Shown: piece after piece, positions 1-5,113 of the stretch
How the letters are laid out: each line of letters begins with the position of its first letter
Position numbering within the stretch: the first letter of the stretch is position 1
Source of the DNA: Myxococcales bacterium
GTDB lineage: Bacteria > Desulfobacterota_B > Binatia > UBA1149 > SPBQ01
Length of the DNA: 6,403 nt
Direction of reading: 5' to 3'
Assembly: GCA_004525875.1 (NCBI GenBank)
Contig: SPBQ01000140.1
Location: 1-6,403 of the forward strand
Translations under genes and position numbers: made by a program
The notes under the pieces: generated by a model
Told to the model about the DNA's origin: nothing
Seen by the model: only the letters and a program-made list of their open reading frames with translations
Databases searched by the model: none

Positions 1-649
1 GCGCACCGATCACGGCGCCGGCGGCCATGCTCGCCGAGATCACCGCCGCCGGCGCCCATCGCACCTGGCCCTGGTAGACGAAGATCGCGACGGCAACCAC
101 CGTGAACAGCGCGACGACAACAACTTTGATGCTATTCGACAGCACCAGATCGTGACCTGCGCGCGAGAGCGCCAACACCAGGACGATGCCCACCCCTGCT
201 TGCACGGCCCCTCCGTAGAGGCCGATGGCGAAGAACACGACCCACGCCATCGCGGGCGACAGCGCGCCCGCCGTGCGCCGAGCCGATGGGGCGCGCAGCG
301 CCGGCACGAGGAGGACGAGCATGACGACGCCGAACAAACGCTCGAAGATCTCGTCGGGGAGCATCGACACGCCGAGGGCGCCGACGGTCGCACCGGCGAC
401 GAGGGGCACGGTAACGGGCAAGGCCGCCTGCAGTCCGGGGACCCCCTCGGCGCCGAAACGCCACGACGCAACGACGCTCTGCACGAGCACCGCGACGCGG
501 TTGGTACCATTGGCCACGGTGCCGGGTAGCCCCAGCATGACGATCAACGGCACGGTCAGCAGCGATCCGCCGCCGGCCATCGTGTTGATCACGCCTGCCG
601 CCAGGCCACCCGCTGCCAGCATCGCCATCTCGCTCGCGCTCGACTCCAC
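1..649 (-). CDS. TauE/SafE (TSUP) family permease, 3' end cut by window edge
   Basis: This is a multi-pass inner-membrane transporter of the sulfite exporter TauE/SafE family. Members move sulfite, sulfoacetate, thiosulfate or other small organic anions; the substrate here cannot be told. About 216 codons are visible on the minus strand and the frame leaves the window still open. Family hallmarks near the N-terminus are a glycine-rich first helix, the AGGGSLLTVP stretch (residues 25-34) and ANGTNRVAV (residues 46-54). A later helix starting SNSIKVVVVALF and the other hydrophobic segments also fit. Full members have about 250 residues, so roughly the last 30-50 are missing. The start is GTG at 649, with GGAG about 14 bases upstream; ATG at 628 is a shorter alternative. 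An in-frame TGA at 680-682 limits any extension. It is divergent from the ferric-reductase-like gene. The family call is confident. Confidence 0.9.
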   Translation of the reverse strand, partial: MESSASEMAMLAAGGLAAGVINTMAGGGSLLTVPLIVMLGLPGTVANGTNRVAVLVQSVVASWRFGAEGVPGLQAALPVTVPLVAGATVGALGVSMLPDEIFERLFGVVMLVLLVPALRAPSARRTAGALSPAMAWVVFFAIGLYGGAVQAGVGIVLVLALSRAGHDLVLSNSIKVVVVALFTVVAVAIFVYQGQVRWAPAAVISASMAAGAVIGA

Positions 650-715
650 TGCGCCTACCCGCTCTCCACATCCCCGGTTTCACCCGAGGGATTCGCCTGC
701 ACCGGGATCCGCCGC

Positions 716-719
716 GAGG
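716..719 (+). promoter_or_regulatory. Ribosome binding site for the ferric-reductase-like gene
   Basis: GAGG lies five bases before the ATG at 725 and supports that start. The gap to the divergent permease gene (650-724) is only 75 bases, so promoters for both genes must lie in it or overlap coding sequence. I see no clear consensus promoter there. Confidence 0.55.
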
Positions 720-724
720 CCGAC

Positions 725-1150
725 ATGAAAACTCGTTCCGGACCGAGCACGCTGTTCCCGCACAAAGTGGGCCTGGTCATCGCGGCCGCCTCCGGGATCG
801 CGTTGCTATTGCACGGGTCGGGCGAAGATGGGATCCGCGCCGGGCTTCGCCTCACGGCGCACTGCTCGCTGACGTTCTTCCTGGCGGCGTTCGCGGCGTC
901 CTCGTTGATCCGATTCTCCCCCGGGCCCGCGACGCCCCGGCTACGCGCGGGCCGGCGCCAGCTCGGGTTGTCGTTTGCGGCGTCGCACATCGTGCACCTC
1001 CACGCCATCATGGCCCTGATCGCGTCCACAGGGTTTCACGTCGACCCCATCACCCGGGTCAGCGGCGGCCTGGCCTTCCTGTTCATCGCGCTGGTGTCCG
1101 CCGCCGGCCTCAGGCTGAGCGGCGCGGGTCGAAGCGCAGGTGCTTCGTAA
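725..1150 (+). CDS. Ferric-reductase-like transmembrane protein, C-terminally truncated
   Basis: This 141-residue membrane protein resembles the heme-binding ferric reductase-like transmembrane domain (the fold shared with MsrQ/YedZ). Hydrophobic segments lie at about residues 15-30, 45-62, 82-101 and 113-129. The typical RRQLGLSFAASHIVHLH stretch (residues 77-93) carries H88, H91 and H93 as candidate heme ligands, and H46 sits in the preceding helix. From knowledge of the family, homologues run to about 200 residues and continue into a further helix pair with a second histidine motif. Here the frame ends soon after the fourth segment, with a basic tail lying inside the antisense 3' end of the SnoaL-like gene (1110-1150). 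The last dozen residues are therefore probably not ancestral. It may be a pseudogene or a shortened protein. The RBS is good. Confidence 0.7.
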   Translation: MKTRSGPSTLFPHKVGLVIAAASGIALLLHGSGEDGIRAGLRLTAHCSLTFFLAAFAASSLIRFSPGPATPRLRAGRRQLGLSFAASHIVHLHAIMALIASTGFHVDPITRVSGGLAFLFIALVSAAGLRLSGAGRSAGAS

Positions 1151-1562
1151 GGTCGCCAACCAGATCCATGACGATGATCCGCTCCGTAAATCGCCATCGG
1201 TCCTCGCTGAGCGAGAAGCGGTCGTGGTAGCGGCCGGCGACGATCGTGGCAGGTGGGCCGTCGACGGCCTGCAAGACTGTGAAATAGCTGCGTGCACGGG
1301 CCTCATCGGCGGCGGGGCCGAGCTCCACGATCAGGTTCGTCGTCACGTGCTTCGTGCGTGGGCTGCCGTCGTAGAGATGAATGCCACCGGCGAGCAGCCG
1401 CGCGACCTCAGCGCCCCCGGCAAGCGGCTCCATTCCCTCACCGCCGTAGCGGGCCGCTTCGAGCAGCTCTCCGACGCCTTCGAAATCTGCCAGGTCCATG
1501 CGCTCGGCGTATGTGTGGATAAGATTCTCGATCTCGTGTCTCGCACGGGACGCGTCCATCAC
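1110..1562 (-). CDS. SnoaL-like / NTF2-fold protein
   Basis: This 150-residue soluble protein has the SnoaL-like (NTF2 superfamily) alpha+beta cone fold. Visible signatures are an N-terminal helix pair with the aromatic/acidic pattern HTYAERMDLADFEGVGELL (residues 16-34), the central strand TKHVTTNLIVE (70-80), and the C-terminal sheet GRYHDRF (110-116) followed by WRFTERIIVMDLVGDL. Such domains act as small-molecule isomerases, hydratases or dehydratases, or as binding proteins, and no specific substrate can be assigned. The length is normal for the family. The start is one of two adjacent ATGs at 1562 and 1559, with no strong Shine-Dalgarno sequence. The 3' end overlaps the convergent ferric-reductase-like frame by 41 bases. 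The start side faces the divergent cyclase gene across an AT-rich gap. Confidence 0.85.
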   Translation of the reverse strand: MMDASRARHEIENLIHTYAERMDLADFEGVGELLEAARYGGEGMEPLAGGAEVARLLAGGIHLYDGSPRTKHVTTNLIVELGPAADEARARSYFTVLQAVDGPPATIVAGRYHDRFSLSEDRWRFTERIIVMDLVGDLTKHLRFDPRRSA

Positions 1563-1649
1563 CGGTAAACTTGCCCGCGGCGCCGAGGAGAGCCCAGCCG
1601 GTTGGGCGTCCGTGTCCGGCGTGTAGTATTAAGAATTCTGCATGACGCA

Positions 1650-1677
1650 TTGCATTACAGTCCGTTCTTCTTATAAT
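1650..1677 (+). promoter_or_regulatory. Putative sigma-70 promoter of the cyclase gene
   Basis: A perfect TATAAT lies at 1672-1677, with TTGCAT (three of six matches to TTGACA) at 1650-1655 and a 16-base spacer. It sits in a notably AT-rich pocket (about 1621-1680) in otherwise GC-rich DNA and points at the cyclase frame, whose first ATG is 28 bases beyond the -10 box. The same gap must also hold the promoter for the SnoaL-like gene on the other strand, where I see no clear consensus. Confidence 0.5.
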
Positions 1678-1705
1678 CAGAGCGTCGGCGCTCGCTGACC
1701 CCGAT

Positions 1706-2371
1706 ATGGCAAGAACGCGGCGCGTAGGGCGGACAGTGGTGGATATCAAGAACGGTCTGAACGCGATCTTGCCCGTCGCGCGGAGCGTTCTCGGGCTCGA
1801 TGCGATCGAGTTCGGTGGCGCCGTGCCGATGGATCTCACGATCCTGTTCACGGACATCTAGAACTACACGAACGCCGTCGACACGCTCGGCGACCGGCGC
1901 TCGCTTGAACTCGTCCACGTCCACAACCGTCTGGTGCGCGAGGCCCTGGCCGATCACGGCGGACACGAGATCAAGCACACCGGCGACGGCATCATGGCCT
2001 GGTTTCCATCGGCAAGCCGGTCGCTCGCGACCGCGGTCGAGCTGCAGGCCAAGACGGCCGCGCACAATGCAGGTGGCGAGCGCGACGAGCTAGCCGGTGC
2101 GCTCGGCATCCGCGTCGGGCTCAACACCGGCGAGCCCATCCGCGAGGACGGCGACCTCCACGGCACGCCGGTGATCGTGGCGGCGCGCGTCGCCGATCTC
2201 GCACGCGGCGGACAGATCCTCGTTACCGACGTGGTGCGGCTGCTCGCTGCCGGTAAGGGGTTTTCCTTCCGCCCGGCCGGCACCGTTTCGCTACAAGGGA
2301 TCAGCGAGCCCATGGCGCTGTTCGAGGTCGATTGGCAGGCGTCGGCCGGCGCGGCGGCCGAGCTTCGCTGA
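1706..2371 (+). pseudogene. Class III adenylate/guanylate cyclase, interrupted by an in-frame amber codon
   Basis: This is a single-domain class III nucleotide cyclase (cAMP or cGMP synthesis from ATP or GTP). The frame from ATG 1706 runs 222 codons to TGA 2369-2371 and is broken only by TAG at 1859-1861 (codon 52). Before it lies MDLTILFTDI with metal-binding D50; after it lies NYT, where relatives usually read FTDIExYT, so a Glu codon (GAG to TAG) is the likely ancestor. Downstream are K90 (adenine-selecting position) and D94 in EIKHTGDGIMAWF, D150 in GDLHGTPVIVAAR, and R161. The C-terminal cyclase motif LQGISEPMALFEVDW is intact. A restart at GTG 1934 would give 145 residues lacking D50, and so should be inactive. 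GTG 1736 or 1739 are alternative starts with a better upstream purine run. A sequencing error or readthrough cannot be excluded. Confidence 0.85.
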
Positions 2372-2389
2372 GCCCGGCAGGCGGCGGCA

Positions 2390-2452
2390 TCAGTCGCCGG
2401 CGCCGTTCTCGATGATCCGGCGATAGAGCGTGCGGCCCTCGTTCAGAAGACT
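2390..2452 (-). pseudogene. Possible gene remnant: C-terminal tail of an unidentified protein
   Basis: On the minus strand a 20-codon open stretch reads NEGRTLYRRIIENGAGD in its last part and ends at TGA (2390-2392). It is cut off upstream by an in-frame TAA at 2453-2455. The amphipathic, charged composition looks like a true protein end rather than random GC-rich translation, so it may be what is left of a deleted gene. I cannot name the family. It could equally be chance. Confidence 0.25.
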
Positions 2453-2602
2453 TTAAATCGCGCGCCCTCGAGTGAGGCGCCGTAGACCTGCAGAGCGCGA
2501 AGCGGCGAGCAAACGAACCGCGCCGGAACGCAGCACTGGCGTGGGCGATCGCACACCCCGCTGAGCATACCCCCATCTGGGGTGCGGCCCTGCTTCATCC
2601 CC

Positions 2603-2632
2603 TTGACATAAGCTCCCTGTGGACCGTACGGT
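2603..2632 (+). promoter_or_regulatory. Putative sigma-70 promoter of the secreted esterase gene
   Basis: A perfect TTGACA lies at 2603-2608. The best -10 candidate is TACGGT (2627-2632, three of six matches) after an 18-base spacer. The weak -10 is embedded in a 12-bp palindrome, the usual place for a repressor to block transcription. The expected start near 2640 would give a leader of about 100 bases before the ATG at 2744. Confidence 0.5.
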
Positions 2633-2633
2633 C
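2622..2633. promoter_or_regulatory. Perfect 12-bp palindrome, operator-like
   Basis: GACCGTACGGTC reads identically on both strands and covers the spacer end and putative -10 of the esterase promoter. GACC-N4-GGTC dyads are typical of TetR-family operators (NemR-type sites have this form), so a repressor site is plausible. No regulator gene lies in the window, so the cognate protein is unknown. Confidence 0.5.
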
Positions 2634-2670
2634 GAACGTCGTTTAGCTGCCGTTCCTTTTTTGTTCGACC
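2630..2670 (+). repeat. Interrupted inverted repeat in the esterase leader
   Basis: GGTCGAAC (2630-2637) is exactly complementary to GTTCGACC (2663-2670) across 25 bases. It shares GGTC with the adjoining palindrome, so three GACC/GGTC half-sites lie within 50 bases. The internal segment GAACG (2634-2638) can also pair with CGTTC (2651-2655), which is followed by one C and six Ts (2657-2662), a weak terminator-like shape. The two pairings exclude each other. This may be a spread-out operator or an attenuator-like leader; neither is proven. Confidence 0.4.
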
Positions 2671-2732
2671 AGCTACTGTGCGTTCGCGCTGAAAGCCCGC
2701 TGCGCGAGCCCCTCAGTAAGTTTTCAGGATCC

Positions 2733-2738
2733 GGGGGA
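2733..2738 (+). promoter_or_regulatory. Ribosome binding site of the esterase gene
   Basis: GGGGGA lies five bases before ATG 2744 and fixes that start, which also gives a well-formed signal peptide. Confidence 0.65.
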
Positions 2739-2743
2739 CCAAC

Positions 2744-4627
2744 ATGATTCGTACTTCTTCATTCGCAGTATCGTCTACTCTTACTCTCTTTGCGCTCTCG
2801 CTGGCCTTGCTCGCGACTCCCGCCCCCGCGCTCGCCCAGGCGAAGTTCGGCGACGCCGAGTTCCAATGCGTGAGCGGCAAGCAGAAGGCCGCTGGCAAGT
2901 ACTGTCAGTCGGTCCTCAAGGCCTGGTCCACGTGGGACAAGAAGGGCGATGACGCGAAGCGCGACGCCTCGATCGTGAAGGCGGCCAGCAAGCTCACCTC
3001 CTCATGGTCGAAGGAAGAGACGAAGTCGTCCGGGTCGGGCGTCGACTGTATCGACCAGACCGTCTCCGCCGGAGCGATGGCGGCCACCATCGACGCCGCC
3101 ACCACGGATATCGTCGCCGAGATCAACACGGGCCTCGACCTCGCCAACAAGGACGATGCCACGTGCGGATCGAAGCTGGTGAAGGCGGCGGCGACCCAAT
3201 GCGGCGGCCTCCTCAAGGTCGAGAGCAAGCACACCAAGGCCGCGCCCAAGGGCGGTTCCGGCGCCAAGCGCGCCGAGGGCAAGACGAAGGCTTCCGACAA
3301 GTTCTCCGCGGCCTGGCTCAAGGCGGCCACCTGCGCCACCGGCGCGACCGAGGGCGACATCGAGAGCCGGCTCGACACGATCAGCAACGGTGCCGTGTAC
3401 GACACGGCCGTTTCTCCACTGGTCGACGCCGCAGAGTTCCAGCCGGTCTCGTTCGACGGCCTCACCGATACGGTCGAGTACGAGGGGCGCACGTACACTC
3501 CGCGTTGCGCGTTCGACGGCGACGAGGACTACCACTTCTTCGTCAAGCGCGGATCCGAGAACAAGGTCGTGATGTATTACCAGGGCGGCGGCGCCTGCTG
3601 GGAGAACCTCACCTGCGGCATCCCCGTGTGCAAGAACGGCGCGGATCCGATCTCGGACGACCCGGACCTCGCCAGCACCGGCTTCGCGGATCTTTCGAAT
3701 CCGGACAACCCGTTCCGCAACTGGAACATCGTGTTCGTCACGTACTGTACGTGCGACATCCACTACGGCGACGCGGATCAGACCTACAGCGGCGCGCTTC
3801 CGGACGTGAACGTCGCCCATCGCGGCTTCAGCAACGCCAAGGTCGCCGAGAAGTTCGCGAGAGAGAACTTCCTCAATCCGGACGTCGTGATGGTCACCGG
3901 ATCGAGCGCCGGCGGTTACGGTGCTCTATTCCATGGCGGCCTGATACCGAAAGTATGGCCGGCCTCGGAAGTCAACGTGATCGGCGATGCCAGCAACGGT
4001 GTCATCACGCCCGACTTCCTGCAGAACGAGTTCCCCAACTGGAACTTCGAGGCCAATCTTCCTGACGACATCCCCGGCGTGCTCGAGTCCATCGCCAACG
4101 GTACCGGAATGCCGGCCTACACCGAGGCGGTCGCAGCGTTCTACCCGGACTCCAAGTGGGCCAACTACTCGACCGCCTACGACGGTGGCACTGGGGGACA
4201 GACGGGCTTCTACAACGTCATGCTCAACGGCAACGACCCGATCGCCGCGCTCTCCTGGTGGGAGGGCAGCTGCGCGTTCGGGAGCCAGATGCGACTGCAG
4301 GCGACCGATACCCACACCGCGATCTCGGCCACGCCTGCGAACAACTACCGGTACTACATCGGAACCGGCTCACGTCACACGATGTACGGCAGCAACAAGG
4401 TCTACGATGCGGTCGAGGGAACCGTCGGTGGTGAAGCGCAGACCGTCGTCGACTGGATCAACGAGATGCTCGCATACAATCCGGCCGCGCCGGCGACACC
4501 CTGGGACAACGTATCCTGCACCGACTGCGGGCTCGTCCTGCCGGGTGATCCTGCGCCGGCAGTCATCCCGACGCCGCCGTTCGTAGCCGGCGGCGGGCCG
4601 ACGAGCGTCGAGATCGTCTGCCCGTAG
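2744..4627 (+). CDS. Secreted pectin-acetylesterase/Notum-like hydrolase with N-terminal duplicated Cys-rich helical module
   Basis: This 627-residue exported protein is predicted to be an ester hydrolase. Residues 1-31 form a Sec signal peptide with a hydrophobic core and an ALA|Q cleavage site. Residues 42 to about 217 hold two diverged copies of a Lys/Ala-rich helical module with conserved cysteines. From about residue 235 the pectin-acetylesterase (PAE/Notum) alpha/beta-hydrolase fold follows: MYYQGGGACW (277-286), the YC-T/S-type motif at 334-337, AHRGF (358-362), and the nucleophile elbow GSSAGG with Ser388. Asp480 lies in STAYDGGTGGQ, matching the plant NSAYDxxQ motif, and His545 in SRHTMY, completing a triad. 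The tail (597-627) is Pro/Gly-rich. The family removes acetyl or other acyl groups from polysaccharides or proteins; the substrate here is unknown. Ten cysteines in the catalytic part suggest disulfides and an extracellular or periplasmic location. It is a single-gene unit bounded by its own promoter and terminator. Confidence 0.88.
   Translation: MIRTSSFAVSSTLTLFALSLALLATPAPALAQAKFGDAEFQCVSGKQKAAGKYCQSVLKAWSTWDKKGDDAKRDASIVKAASKLTSSWSKEETKSSGSGVDCIDQTVSAGAMAATIDAATTDIVAEINTGLDLANKDDATCGSKLVKAAATQCGGLLKVESKHTKAAPKGGSGAKRAEGKTKASDKFSAAWLKAATCATGATEGDIESRLDTISNGAVYDTAVSPLVDAAEFQPVSFDGLTDTVEYEGRTYTPRCAFDGDEDYHFFVKRGSENKVVMYYQGGGACWENLTCGIPVCKNGADPISDDPDLASTGFADLSNPDNPFRNWNIVFVTYCTCDIHYGDADQTYSGALPDVNVAHRGFSNAKVAEKFARENFLNPDVVMVTGSSAGGYGALFHGGLIPKVWPASEVNVIGDASNGVITPDFLQNEFPNWNFEANLPDDIPGVLESIANGTGMPAYTEAVAAFYPDSKWANYSTAYDGGTGGQTGFYNVMLNGNDPIAALSWWEGSCAFGSQMRLQATDTHTAISATPANNYRYYIGTGSRHTMYGSNKVYDAVEGTVGGEAQTVVDWINEMLAYNPAAPATPWDNVSCTDCGLVLPGDPAPAVIPTPPFVAGGGPTSVEIVCP
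2867..3394 (+). repeat. Two tandem diverged copies of a Cys/Lys-rich module (protein-level repeat)
   Basis: Copy 1 begins at C42 and copy 2 at C141 of the esterase protein. Both show C-x11-C (C42/C54 and C141/C153), shared S44/S143, K48-A-A/K147-A-A, L58-K/L157-K and S62/S161. AKR follows (71-73/174-176, offset increased by four), then KA..K....W.K..T (79-93/182-196), a third cysteine (C102/C197) and an acidic helix (from I116/I206). The match is clear in protein but not obvious at the DNA level, so the duplication is old. Confidence 0.75.
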
Positions 4628-4659
4628 GCACGACGCCACGGACCACGGCGGGCGATTCG

Positions 4660-4697
4660 GAGGCCGTTCCGGGGAACCGGAACGGCCTCTTTCGTTT
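4660..4697 (+). terminator. Strong intrinsic terminator after the esterase gene
   Basis: A perfect 13-bp stem, GAGGCCGTTCCGG (4660-4672) with its complement at 4677-4689, is closed by the GNRA-type loop GGAA (4673-4676). It is followed by a T-rich run interrupted by CG (4690-4697). It starts 33 bases after the stop codon and ends about 20 bases before the next gene, so it insulates that gene from upstream transcription. Confidence 0.9.
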
Positions 4698-4717
4698 CGC
4701 ACCGCTGCACGCGCTAT

Positions 4718-5113
4718 ATGCGGCTGCGGATGCAGGACTTCGGAAGCTACATCAGCCTTGCGACTTTCAAGCGTGACGCCACCGAGGTGCTGACGCCCGT
4801 CTGGTACGCGCCGATCGGCGAGCGTCTCTACGTCTTCACCGACGGCACTTCCTACAAGGTCAAGCGCTTGCGCCGCGATCCACGCATTCGCGTCGCCGCG
4901 TGCGGCGCCGGCGGCCGTATCATCGGCGAGTGGCACGCCGGAACCGGGCGCATCGTGGAAGACGCCGAGCTCGAGCGTGACGCGTATCGAGCTCTCAACG
5001 CGAAGTACGGCTGGCAGATGCGGCTCATCGACCTGCTGTCGTGGATCGGCGGTCGGATCGGTCGCAGGAACATTCTCGAGCTCCGCCTTGAAACCGGCAG
5101 CAGCAAGGACTGA
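4718..5113 (+). CDS. PPOX-class, probably F420-dependent, split-barrel protein (Rv2061-like)
   Basis: This 131-residue protein has the pyridoxamine-5'-phosphate-oxidase-like split beta-barrel of the F420/FMN-binding Rv2061-type subgroup. These are small cytoplasmic dimers that carry out hydride transfers on unknown substrates. Visible signatures are YISLATFKRDATEVLTPVWY (11-30), the strand ERLYVFTD, the basic cofactor phosphate-binding stretch KVKRLRRDPRIRV (47-59), GEWHAGTGRIVED (70-82) and KYG (96-98). The second residue of the usual RDG turn is Ala here. The length matches the family (about 130). The start is ATG 4718 or ATG 4730 (Met5); neither has a convincing ribosome site, and 4718 lies only about 20 bases beyond the terminator, so the message may be nearly leaderless. 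The 3' end overlaps the dipeptidase frame. Whether the cofactor is F420 or FMN cannot be decided from sequence by eye. Confidence 0.82.
   Translation: MRLRMQDFGSYISLATFKRDATEVLTPVWYAPIGERLYVFTDGTSYKVKRLRRDPRIRVAACGAGGRIIGEWHAGTGRIVEDAELERDAYRALNAKYGWQMRLIDLLSWIGGRIGRRNILELRLETGSSKD

Larger units (their letters stand above)
2372..2743. other. Non-coding region between the cyclase and the esterase genes
   Basis: These 372 bases hold no convincing complete gene. The left part contains a short minus-strand coding-like tail (2390-2452). There is a GC hairpin without a T tract at 2382-2399 (CGGCG pairing with CGCCG), and a weak ACCCC/GGGGT hairpin at 2569-2583. The right part (2603-2743) carries the promoter, palindrome, leader inverted repeat and ribosome binding site of the esterase gene, listed separately. 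Confidence 0.6.

Noticed and set aside
40..683. Open frames on both strands over the left edge (minus 40-510 and 132-683, plus 152-728)
   Set aside because: All are out of frame with the TauE/SafE reading frame, which has the diagnostic motifs and runs off the window.
1140..1568. Plus-strand open frame of 142 codons
   Set aside because: Antisense to the SnoaL-like gene; no family signature and no promoter or ribosome site.
1592..1607. GCCCA/TGGGC hairpin upstream of the SnoaL-like gene
   Set aside because: Short stem with no T tract or conserved riboswitch features; likely chance in GC-rich DNA.
2569..2583. ACCCC/GGGGT hairpin as a terminator for the cyclase
   Set aside because: The stem is only 5 bp, has no T tract, and lies about 200 bases past the stop.
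3002..4065. Long open frames on both strands overlapping the esterase gene (minus 3002-3820, plus 3004-4065)
   Set aside because: They are Arg- or Val/Arg-rich translations with no family motif, and lie antiphase to a gene with a signal peptide and catalytic triad.
4977..5087. Upstream extension of the dipeptidase to GTG 4977
   Set aside because: The extra 37 residues are Ser/Arg/Cys-rich and derive from the shifted frame of the PPOX gene; the TTG at 5088 gives a sensible membrane anchor.
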